Part shown: piece after piece, positions 1 to 6,473 of the stretch
Layout: every line of letters begins with the position of its first letter
Numbering within the stretch: position 1 is the stretch's first letter
Assembly (NCBI GenBank): GCA_045646465.1
Contig: JAZRKT010000045.1
Location: 1 to 9,634 of the forward strand
Direction: 5' to 3'
Source: UMGS1387 sp045646465
GTDB lineage: Bacteria > Bacillota > Clostridia > Oscillospirales > CAG-382
DNA: 9,634 nucleotides
Program-made: the position numbers and the translations under genes
The notes under the pieces: generated by a model
Database searches by the model: none
What the model was told of the DNA's origin: nothing
Seen by the model: the letters and a program-made list of their open reading frames with translations, nothing else

Positions 1-56
1 GTCTTTTTACAACAAGTTTAAGATTGCTGTAAATGCCACTAATTCATTTACATTAC

Positions 57-641
57 TTAAAGATTTTTTCTTATATTAAGAATCCTTATCATTATCGGGC
101 TAAGAACAAGATTCATTCCAACTTCAAATACAAAATTCGCAACAGCAAATCCGAAAAATACCGCCATACCCGTTTCAGGCGATTCGGCAGCCTGTGCTAT
201 ATCAGAAACGTTATCAAGCATAAACACCGCACATCCGATTAAAAACACTGACGTGTTAACAACAGGACATACAACTGCTGAAACAACTGCTGCGAATAAA
301 TCGTTAACCTTTTTGAAAAGCTTGTAAACCAGTCCGGAACACAGTCCGCACAAGACGCCTTTTGCAAGCACAGTAATTATTGTACCCCAAAAATCAAAAG
401 CGAGAAAAAGATTTGCTCCGCCACTTGCCAGCACCACCACACCAAATACAAGACCAAGCCAAGCTCCGACTATAGGTCCGCACAGCATCGCCCCAATAGC
501 AATGGGAATCAGACCAATTGCGGTAGAAAATGGTCCGAAGAACGCAGTAAAGGTCGCCATTAGCTGAAAAACTATCACCAATGCGGTGAATACTGCTCCC
601 AAAACCATTCTTTTTGTGTCTGCCCTTTTGTTGTTTGCCAT
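57..641 (-). CDS. ECF transporter S component, possible pantothenate uptake (PanT-like)
   Basis: This 194-aa, strongly hydrophobic protein has about six membrane segments, as expected for the substrate-binding S subunit of an energy-coupling factor vitamin transporter. The first helix carries an AxxxA pattern (A16-VFT-A20), the type of motif S subunits use to contact the EcfT coupling protein. A Gly/Pro-rich stretch (GPFSTAIGLIPIAIGAML) follows. The start at 641 is preferred because AAGGAGG lies at 650-656, 8 nt upstream; an in-frame start at 686 would add 15 residues unlike the family and would place this ribosome binding site inside the gene. It lies 97 nt downstream of coaX on the same strand, which suggests pantothenate as the substrate, an inference from context only. 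EcfA/EcfT subunits are not in the window and are probably shared and encoded elsewhere. The fold class is fairly sure; the substrate is not. Confidence 0.8.
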   Translation of the reverse strand: MANNKRADTKRMVLGAVFTALVIVFQLMATFTAFFGPFSTAIGLIPIAIGAMLCGPIVGAWLGLVFGVVVLASGGANLFLAFDFWGTIITVLAKGVLCGLCSGLVYKLFKKVNDLFAAVVSAVVCPVVNTSVFLIGCAVFMLDNVSDIAQAAESPETGMAVFFGFAVANFVFEVGMNLVLSPIMIRILNIRKNL

Positions 642-664
642 TAAAAATTCCTCCTTGCTGTCGT

Positions 665-676
665 CCTCATATGAGG
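665..676. repeat. 12-bp perfect palindrome upstream of the ECF gene
   Basis: CCTCATATGAGG is a perfect 12-bp palindrome ending 24 nt upstream of the ECF start codon and 9 nt upstream of its ribosome binding site. It could be an operator for local control of the transporter gene, or chance. No matching regulator is visible. Confidence 0.3.
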
Positions 677-702
677 TACAACGCATAAAATTTTTATATC
701 AA

Positions 703-722
703 CCGTCGCCGTAAAGCGACAG
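703..722 (-). terminator. Short stem-loop between coaX and the ECF gene
   Basis: Read on the minus strand, CTGTCGC and GCGACGG can pair as a 7-bp stem (one G-U pair) around a 6-nt loop. A loosely T-rich run (TTGATATAAAAATTTT) follows. It starts 16 nt past the coaX stop codon and could be a weak or partial terminator that lowers expression of the downstream transporter gene. The lack of a clean T tract keeps confidence low. Confidence 0.25.
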
Positions 723-738
723 ATGTATACAACAACCT

Positions 739-1503
739 TTAACTGTTCTTTTTGTAAATTATGCCAAGCCCTTTGAGCACCATATGCTCGTCAAGGGTAA
801 TTTTGTGTCTGCAATAAGGTATTACAACAGGTGCAAGTCCTCCCGTTGCAAAAACGGGTACCGTCTTTCCCATTTCCTCAAAAAATCTGTCTATCATACC
901 GTCTATCATTGAGGCGTTGCCGAAAATAACTCCGCTTTTCATACAGTCGACGGTATTCTTGCCGATAACATTTTCGGGAGCTTCAAGGCTGACAAGCGGA
1001 AGCTGTGCCGTTCTTTCATTCAGTGCATTAAGTCCCATCGTGACGCCTGCTATGATGGAAACGCCTATAAAGGTGCCGTTTTTGTCGGTTGCCATAATTT
1101 TTGTAGCCGTACCCATATCCACAATAATTGCAGGACTTGAATAAAGCTTTGCACAGGCAACACAGGCACATATAAGGTCAGAGCCCACCGACGACGGATT
1201 GTCGCAATGAATGTTTATACCCGTTTTTATGCCCGGTGCCACAATAACAGGCTCGACGCCGTAAATAAATCTTACCGCATTTGTGATAACGCTGTTTAAC
1301 GGAGGCACTACCGATGAAATAATTGCACCCGTGATTTTAAGGTTATCCTTATTGTACAGCGACAGCGTGCCGAGGATTTTTTCGGCATACTCATCATCGG
1401 TTTTGGAGGCATCCGTGCTTATGCGTGCAACAAACAGAAGCACATCATCCTCAAATCCGCCAAGGGCAATGTTTGTGTTACCTATATCAATTGCAAGCAA
1501 CAT
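739..1503 (-). CDS. coaX: Type III pantothenate kinase CoaX
   Basis: CoaX phosphorylates pantothenate with ATP, the first step of coenzyme A synthesis, in the cytoplasm. The 254-aa length is normal for type III enzymes. The N-terminal phosphate-binding motif DIGNTN (residues 6-11) of the ASKHA fold is intact. Also visible are the SSVVP segment (63-67), D109 in the GSDL motif that corresponds to GxDR, the second nucleotide-binding motif DMGTATK (129-135), and NERTAQLP (162-169). The departure is L110 in place of the usual Arg of GxDR; from memory some clostridial homologues share this, so it is probably a lineage variant. The start has AAAGGAGG about 9 nt upstream. It is the first gene of a minus-strand pair with the ECF S component and is divergent from the DUF1538 gene. 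Confidence 0.93.
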   Translation of the reverse strand: MLLAIDIGNTNIALGGFEDDVLLFVARISTDASKTDDEYAEKILGTLSLYNKDNLKITGAIISSVVPPLNSVITNAVRFIYGVEPVIVAPGIKTGINIHCDNPSSVGSDLICACVACAKLYSSPAIIVDMGTATKIMATDKNGTFIGVSIIAGVTMGLNALNERTAQLPLVSLEAPENVIGKNTVDCMKSGVIFGNASMIDGMIDRFFEEMGKTVPVFATGGLAPVVIPYCRHKITLDEHMVLKGLGIIYKKNS

Positions 1504-1599
1504 AGCGTAAGCCTCCTTTTACCCACTATCCGAGGCTATTGTATCACACCTCTTCCATACAAGTAGTTAACAGCATCAATCATTTTTGTAAACATTCAG

Positions 1600-1635
1600 C
1601 TTTGTGACAAAAAACACCTTTTATTATTCACAAAG
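1600..1635. promoter_or_regulatory. Inverted repeat in the divergent intergenic region, possible operator
   Basis: CTTTGTGA (1600-1607) and TCACAAAG (1628-1635) form a perfect 8-bp inverted repeat separated by 20 nt. The right arm sits directly upstream of the extended -10 element proposed for the DUF1538 gene, a position suited to a dimeric regulator. The spacing is also compatible with a long-loop hairpin if the region is transcribed. The symmetry is seen; function is inferred. Confidence 0.3.
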
Positions 1636-1639
1636 TATG

Positions 1640-1648
1640 TGTTACAAT
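1640..1648 (+). promoter_or_regulatory. Extended -10 promoter for the DUF1538/PII-like operon
   Basis: TGTTACAAT fits an extended -10 element (TGn followed by TACAAT), 46 nt upstream of the ATG at 1695. The AT-rich sequence 16-18 nt further upstream has only a poor -35 match, which is tolerated when a TGn extension is present. The gene also has GGGAGG at 1682-1687 as its ribosome binding site. Confidence 0.4.
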
Positions 1649-1694
1649 TACTACATAACGTGTAGAAAAGCTACGCACTTTGGGAGGCTAAAAA

Positions 1695-3224
1695 ATGGAC
1701 AAAATTTTCAGGGAGAAGGTTACCGAATCCCTGATGGCCGTTCTGCCTGTAGCGGCAATCGTGCTGCTTATGAGTATCATTCTTGTTCCAATAGATGTGG
1801 GAAATATGATGATATTCCTTGTAAGCACGGTAATGCTTGTGTTCGGTATGGGAATGTTCCAGCTTGGTGCCGACACAGCTATGGGTCCTCTTGGTGAAGG
1901 TATAGGAACGGATATCAGTAAATCCAAAAACACTTTTATCATCATTCTTATCAGCTTTATAATGGGACTTCTTATCACTATCGCAGAGCCTGACCTACAG
2001 GTACTGTCAAATCAGGTGCCGTCTGTTCCCAATGCCACGCTTATATGGACGGTGGCAATAGGTGTCGGTCTGTTTCTGGCAATGGCGGTAATACGTATTA
2101 TCCTTAAAATAAACCTTTCGGCAATGCTTATGGTTTTATATGCAGTTGTTCTGATTCTGTCATTCTTTGTTCCCGATAACTTTCTTGCTGTTGCCTTTGA
2201 CTCGGGCGGAGTTACAACAGGACCTATGACGGTGCCCTTCATTATGGCTATGGGTATAGGTCTTTCGGCAATAAGAGGCGACAAGGATGCTTCAAAGGAC
2301 TCATTCGGTCTTGTAGCTCTTTCAAGTATAGGACCTATTCTTGCAGTAATGCTTCTTGGCTGCTTTTATGCTCCCGACCAAGCAATTACCTCTTCTGCCG
2401 AGGCTGCAAAGGTTGACACTATGCGCGACGTAATGAGAATTTTCATATACGAAATACCTCACTACGCAAAGGAAGTGCTTATTTCGCTTCTTCCTATCGT
2501 CGGCGTGTTTTTGCTGTTCCAGCTTATGAGACGCAGATTCCACAGAATACAGGTTCTGAGAATGAGCGTGGGCTTTGTTTATACATACCTTGGACTTGTA
2601 CTGTTTTTGTGCGGAGTAAACATAGGCTTTGCTCCTGTAGGCTCGATGCTTGGTCAGAAAATAGTAGAAGCTGACTTCAAATGGCTTCTTATTCCCATAA
2701 GTATGCTTATAGGTTACTTCATCGTAAAAGCTGAGCCTGCCATTCAGATACTTAACCACCAGGTACAGACCGTTACAAAGGGTGCAATTTCAAGTAAATC
2801 AATGAACCACGCTCTTTCTATAGGCGTATCTGTCAGCGTCGGTCTTGCAATGCTTCGCATCCTCACGGGTCTTCCCATTCATTTCATAATAATTCCCGGC
2901 TATATCATCGCACTTATAATGTCAAGATTTGTACCTCAGATTTTTGTAGGTATAGCCTTTGACTCGGGCGGAGTTGCCTCGGGTCCTATGACCAGCACAT
3001 TCCTTTTGCCCTTCTGCATAGGTGCCTGCACAGCCGTGGGAGGAAACCTTATGACAGATGCCTTCGGTGTTGTTGCACTTGTTGCACTTACTCCTCTTAT
3101 CGCAATACAGATAATGGGACTGAGCTACAGATTCAAGCTTGCAAAGCAGATAAAGACAACCGCCTCCGAAGAAACAGTCATCCCCGACGACAGCGATATC
3201 ATTGTGGAATTTACGGAGGAATAA
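1695..3224 (+). CDS. Double DUF1538 integral membrane protein (UmpAB-like putative cation transporter)
   Basis: This 509-aa polytopic membrane protein, with about 12-14 hydrophobic segments, is an internal duplication. Each half carries the same motif pair: AEPDLQVLSNQV (97-108) and FDSGGVTTGPMT (168-179) in the first, AEPAIQILNHQV (346-357) and FDSGGVASGPMT (422-433) in the second. These are hallmarks of DUF1538 and the offset is about 250 residues. As I recall, separate DUF1538 proteins UmpA and UmpB of Halomonas were reported as a two-component Na+/H+ antiporter; this gene looks like a natural fusion of two such units. The acidic residues in the motifs (E98, D100, D169; E347, D423) are candidate ion ligands, and D100 becomes A349 in the second half. 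The C-terminus is a short acidic cytoplasmic tail. It is cotranscribed with a PII-like gene 3 nt downstream. Family assignment is firm; ion and direction are inferred. Confidence 0.88.
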   Translation: MDKIFREKVTESLMAVLPVAAIVLLMSIILVPIDVGNMMIFLVSTVMLVFGMGMFQLGADTAMGPLGEGIGTDISKSKNTFIIILISFIMGLLITIAEPDLQVLSNQVPSVPNATLIWTVAIGVGLFLAMAVIRIILKINLSAMLMVLYAVVLILSFFVPDNFLAVAFDSGGVTTGPMTVPFIMAMGIGLSAIRGDKDASKDSFGLVALSSIGPILAVMLLGCFYAPDQAITSSAEAAKVDTMRDVMRIFIYEIPHYAKEVLISLLPIVGVFLLFQLMRRRFHRIQVLRMSVGFVYTYLGLVLFLCGVNIGFAPVGSMLGQKIVEADFKWLLIPISMLIGYFIVKAEPAIQILNHQVQTVTKGAISSKSMNHALSIGVSVSVGLAMLRILTGLPIHFIIIPGYIIALIMSRFVPQIFVGIAFDSGGVASGPMTSTFLLPFCIGACTAVGGNLMTDAFGVVALVALTPLIAIQIMGLSYRFKLAKQIKTTASEETVIPDDSDIIVEFTEE

Positions 3225-3227
3225 AAT

Positions 3228-3932
3228 ATGAATATAAGCGAAAAACAGTCAGCGTTCAGAGTGCTTGTATCCATTACCACGCCTAAGCTTGCCGAAAAAG
3301 CGGCGGAAATGTTCATACTTGACAGCATTCCCATGCAATACGAATGTACGGCAATAGGAACAGCACCCAGCGAAATGATAGATATTCTGGGGCTTGGCAA
3401 TCCCGACAAGGTAGTGCTTTTAAGCTATATGCCCAAGGATATTGCTGATAATATGCTGAAAAAGCTGAAAAAAGAGCTTAAGCTCGGCACTGTAAACAGC
3501 GGTATAGCATTTACGCTTCCGCTGAAAAATGCCAACAGCCTTATAGTAAAAATGTTTGAAGGCTTTGATGACGGAATTGACAAGAGTGAACAAAGGAAGG
3601 TGAACACACAGATGACCGATACACAGTATTATTTGATAGCCGCAGTAGTTAATCAGGGCTACAGCGAAAGCGTAATGGAGGCAGCCCGTGAAGCAGGTGC
3701 GGGCGGCGGAACGGTAGTACCCAGCCGAAGCATTGTAAATGAAAAGGCAATCGGCTTCTGGGGCACAACTATCCAGGACGAAAAGGATATGATTTTCATA
3801 GTTGCCGACGAAGAAAAGCGTCTTGACATTATGCAGAAGGTCAGCTCAAAGTGCGGTATGCACAGCGAGGCGAAGGGGCTTATTGTTTCTCTTCCTCTTG
3901 ACAATGTTATAGGCATTGACAGAGAAGACTAA
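3228..3932 (+). CDS. Tandem PII-like signalling protein
   Basis: This 234-aa soluble protein seems to contain two ferredoxin-like PII/GlnB-type units: residues about 10-110, which are divergent, and about 133-230. The second unit has the characteristic REAGAGGGTVV (154-164), a following exposed segment where the T-loop region ends, a strand IFIVADEEK (189-197) and a terminal SLPLDNVIGI (221-230), all in the order seen in PII proteins. PII and PII-like trimers bind nucleotides and metabolites and often regulate a transporter encoded beside them, as GlnK does AmtB and SbtB does SbtA. Here the partner would be the DUF1538 protein. Its ribosome binding site GGAGGA (3215-3220) lies inside the end of that gene, pointing to translational coupling. 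No uridylylated-tyrosine T-loop motif is evident. Ligand unknown. Confidence 0.78.
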   Translation: MNISEKQSAFRVLVSITTPKLAEKAAEMFILDSIPMQYECTAIGTAPSEMIDILGLGNPDKVVLLSYMPKDIADNMLKKLKKELKLGTVNSGIAFTLPLKNANSLIVKMFEGFDDGIDKSEQRKVNTQMTDTQYYLIAAVVNQGYSESVMEAAREAGAGGGTVVPSRSIVNEKAIGFWGTTIQDEKDMIFIVADEEKRLDIMQKVSSKCGMHSEAKGLIVSLPLDNVIGIDRED

Positions 3933-3955
3933 CGTTTTTCTTAATAGATTATTCT

Positions 3956-3988
3956 GATACCGAGGTTTTATGCTTTGGTATCTTTTTT
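3956..3988 (+). terminator. Rho-independent terminator of the DUF1538/PII-like operon
   Basis: GATACCGAGG pairs with CTTTGGTATC (10 bp including two G-U pairs) around a 7-nt loop, followed directly by six T residues. It begins 24 nt after the stop codon of the PII-like gene. Confidence 0.85.
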
Positions 3989-4052
3989 ACTTAGTATGCG
4001 CAAGGTTACATTAACGCGAGGAAAACGTTACTTAAGCTTTCATATTGATTGT

Positions 4053-4088
4053 ATACAAGGGCTGTTCCCGAAGGAGCAGCCCTTGTAT
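4053..4088. terminator. Long hairpin between convergent genes, possible bidirectional terminator
   Basis: ATACAAGGGCTGTTCC (4053-4068) pairs with 4073-4088 over 16 bp with one G-U pair and a CGAA loop when read on the plus strand. On the minus strand the loop is TTCG closed by C-G, the extra-stable tetraloop type, but the G-U pair becomes an A-C mismatch. No strong T tract follows on either side. The position between the convergent PII-like and Lon-like genes suits a shared terminator; a dispersed intergenic repeat is the alternative. Confidence 0.5.
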
Positions 4089-4093
4089 TATTT

Positions 4094-4128
4094 AGATAAC
4101 AGATAAGAGATAATAGTGAATAGATAAT
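4094..4128. repeat. Heptanucleotide tandem repeat, five copies of AGATAAN
   Basis: Five consecutive 7-bp units read AGATAAC, AGATAAG, AGATAAT, AGTGAAT, AGATAAT. They start 5 bp after the long hairpin. The unit length is constant and only the fourth copy is degenerate, so this is a short tandem array and not just AT-richness. Confidence 0.75.
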
Positions 4129-4233
4129 AAGATGTGGAAAAATTTCTTCAATTTATCAGCAGATTCCACCTTCGGTCGTCCGTGCCTTACGAAATTCGCA
4201 TTTCAAATTTCCTTCTTCGATTTTAAAAATAAC
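4129..4233. other. Gene-free remainder of the 301-bp convergent gap
   Basis: The gap between the PII-like gene and the Lon-like gene (3933-4233) holds the terminator, long hairpin and heptamer array listed separately. The rest has no credible coding frame with a ribosome binding site. It includes near-repeats of GAAATTCG/GCATTTC type around 4190-4212. The whole hairpin-plus-array block could be a dispersed intergenic repeat of this genome, which cannot be tested within one window. Confidence 0.4.
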
Positions 4234-6171
4234 CTATATATCCTTGCCTATCTTGGGAAGCACCTGCTCTATTATCTGCGAAATGCGGCTTACGGGAACA
4301 ATCTGTACCTTAAAGCCTTCAAGGTCCTTTTTTGACAATCTGTCGTAGTTGTCACGCGGAATAAACACCTTACTGCAGCCCGACATTTCCGCCGCCTGTA
4401 TCTTGGCAAGAGCTCCGCCTATGGCAAATACGTTGCCGAAAAGGTCAATTTCTCCCGTGTATGCGGCGTTAATGCTTACAGGCTGTCCGCTGACTGCCGA
4501 CAGTATAGAAACTGCTATTGCAGTACCTGCAGAAGGACCGTCCTTGACCACCGCGCCCTCTCCGAAATGAAGATGCAAACCGAAGTTGCGCTTGTTTTTC
4601 ATATAGTTCATTCTGACATAGGTCTTGGCAATTTTAACGCTGTCAAGGGTGCTTTCCTTAGGAAGACCTGTAACGGTTGTCTGTCCGTCATCAGGGGTTA
4701 TAACCGTTTCCACGGAAAATGCCATACCGCTGTTTGTACCCGATACCGCAAGTGCCTTTGAAAAGCCAGGGGCATTATGCTCTACAAGGTTGCCTCTGGG
4801 CATAGGCTCCTGTCCTAAAGAGCTTACTACATCCTTTTCGGCAATTTCAACTTCATTGCACTGAACACCGTCGTACAGCCTGTCATTTACTATTCTGCGT
4901 GCAGCTTTTTCAAGGTCTCTGACGCCCATTGACGTGCAGTAGCTTGACACAAGAAGCTCTTTTGCCCTGTCGCTGAAGGTGATTTTTATGCTGTCGTTAC
5001 GCATTTCACGGCAAATGGCAGGTACAATACAGCTTTCAAGAATGTTCTTCTTTTCGGCTTTGGTATAGCCGTCAATGTTGATAACCTCAAAGCGGTCAAC
5101 AAGCCAGGGCGACATTTCTGAAATATCGTTTGCCGTAGCCACAAACAGCACATCCGACAAATCTATGGGCACACCTAAAAATCTGTCGGTAAATCCCTGA
5201 CAGTTATCAAGCAAATCAAGCATTGCATTGCCTGCTCCTTTACCGCCCTGCGAGCCTGTTTTATCTATTTCATCAAGCTGAATAAGTGCGTTTGTTGTGC
5301 CTGCCCGTGAAAGCCCCTTTACTATTTCACCTGCATCAGCATCAACGTATGTGGAAGAAAAGCCTTTGATAACTGCCTCGTCGCTGACACCGCCAAGTGA
5401 AATTTTGATGTAAGGAACACCCAGCGCTTCGGCAATGCTTTTGCATACGGTGCTCTTGCCCGTTCCTGCAGGACCAACAAGAAGAATACGTCCCGAGGAA
5501 AGTCTGCCCGTCTTTGACGCCGCCTTTGCGCACATAAGCCTTGCAATCTGCTCCTTGACGCCGTCAAGACCGTAGTGGGTTTTGTTGACACAAGCAAAGT
5601 ATTTTTTTCTGTCAAAGCAGTCAAAGCCGCGACTGTCGGGAATAAGAGAAGTAAGATACTGTGCTCTTTTTTTGCTTTTTTCCTTTTCCTGAGGTGTTTT
5701 GCCCGTCACATTAAGCTCGTCAAGTGTTCTTGTGATTTCAGTACGGACATCGGGAGCAAGGCGGTTTTTACTTCTTGCAAAGCGAAGAAATACGTCATTT
5801 TCGTCAAAAAGACCGTCAAGTGCCTTTTTCACAAAGCCGCTGTCAACGGTGACAGAGCTTCTGATGTTGCTCTCATTCCACGAGGAAAGAATTTTGCGCA
5901 CCACTGTCGTAATATTTTCCTTCAACATTCTGACACCGCGGTCGCTGCAGTAACGGCAAACTATCATTTCAACAGCCTTGCGTGTAAACACGATTTCGTT
6001 CTTTTTAAGGCGGTACTGCTTTGTGATTTCGGGAATAAAATACTTTTCTGCAATGTCAGCCTTTTCGCTGTCGGTGTAGTCGTCGATGTGTATTACGTCA
6101 AAGCGGTTGACAAGATAATCGGGAATATTATCAAGGGAATTTGCCGTGGCAATGAAAATAGTATTTGTAAT
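4234..6171 (-). pseudogene. Lon-family protease with tandem AAA+ modules, 5' end lost at the element junction
   Basis: An open frame runs from the TAG at 4234-4236 back to 6171, where another in-frame TAG (6172-6174) stops it; no proper start is visible. Taking the GTG at 5991 as residue 1, upstream codons encode the sensor-1 and Arg-finger part of an AAA+ domain (FIATANSLDNIP, then VNRFDVI). A complete second AAA+ module follows with Walker A GPAGTGKST (173-181), the Lon-typical ISLGGVSDEA (197-206), Walker B LDEID (239-243) and a second sensor 1 (FVATAND, 283-289). A C-terminal S16 domain has catalytic S487 (DGPSAGT) and K530, 43 residues apart as in E. coli Lon. The protease half is thus intact, but the first ATPase module is cut mid-fold, so the fragment is probably not a working Lon. 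Insertion of the neighbouring element best explains this; an assembly join is the alternative. Confidence 0.8.
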
Positions 6172-6190
6172 CTATACCCCTGTTTTCGTT

Positions 6191-6281
6191 TCTCTATAAA
6201 TCTCCATAAAAGTCGATAAAACCCTTATTATACAAGGCTTTTTTGAAGGTCAATTAAAATGTATCTCTATATATCTCCATA
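6191..6281. repeat. 18-bp direct repeat pair near the element end
   Basis: TCTCTATAAATCTCCATA (6191-6208) and TCTCTATATATCTCCATA (6264-6281) differ at one base and are 73 bp apart. Part of the motif returns inverted as TAGAGAT at 6339-6345, just after the 12-bp array. Paired sites close to an element end suggest recombinase or excision-factor binding sites. Confidence 0.6.
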
Positions 6282-6292
6282 TAACTCCACGA

Positions 6293-6340
6293 CAAAATGG
6301 TGTAAAAAATGGTGTAGTAAATGGTGTAGTGAATAGTGTA
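6293..6340. repeat. Four 12-bp tandem repeats (consensus rnaAATGGTGTA)
   Basis: Four head-to-tail 12-bp units occupy 6293-6340. The core ATGGTGTA recurs exactly at 6297, 6309 and 6321 and as ATAGTGTA at 6333. Constant spacing and conserved core mark these as protein binding sites: arm-type sites of a tyrosine recombinase at an element end, or iterons of a plasmid replicon. No nearby gene identifies the binder. Confidence 0.75.
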
Positions 6341-6424
6341 GAGATTGCTTACAAAACATTTTTACAAAAAAGCCAATACAACATTTTATAAAAAACAATT
6401 ACAAAATTCAATATAGAAAATTCT

Positions 6425-6458
6425 CAGGGAGACTGTAAAAAATCAGTCTCCTTGTTTT
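6425..6458 (+). terminator. Stem-loop with short T tract upstream of parA
   Basis: CAGGGAGACTG (6425-6435) pairs with CAGTCTCCTTG (6444-6454), 11 bp with one G-U pair around an 8-nt loop, followed by TTTT. No coding gene precedes it inside the element, so it would stop readthrough from the element end or act as an attenuator. Confidence 0.5.
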
Positions 6459-6473
6459 ATATACTCTCCCCTC

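Noticed and set aside
29..51. 7-bp inverted repeat (GTAAATG/CATTTAC) after the ECF gene as a terminator
   Set aside because: The stem is short and AT-rich and no T tract follows on the minus strand.
642..686. Upstream start giving a 209-aa ECF S component
   Set aside because: The extra 15 residues are not family-like and the strong AAGGAGG lies inside them, 8 nt before the ATG at 641.
2322..2759. 145-codon minus-strand frame inside the DUF1538 gene
   Set aside because: Low-complexity Lys/Tyr/His-rich translation antisense to a clear membrane protein; a shadow frame.
4132..4335. 67-codon plus-strand open frame over the end of the Lon-like gene
   Set aside because: No ribosome binding site, no recognisable similarity, and it overlaps the conserved S16 C-terminus antisense.
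4234..5991. Treating the Lon-like gene as intact from the GTG at 5991
   Set aside because: Codons upstream of the GTG continue the AAA+ sensor-1 and Arg-finger homology for 60 residues, so the GTG is internal and the gene is truncated.
5575..6219. 214-codon plus-strand open frame across the Lon-like gene
   Set aside because: It is antisense to clear AAA+ homology on the minus strand, has no family resemblance, and crosses the junction by chance.
6293..6340. CRISPR array
   Set aside because: Units are 12 bp with no spacers, and no cas genes are present.
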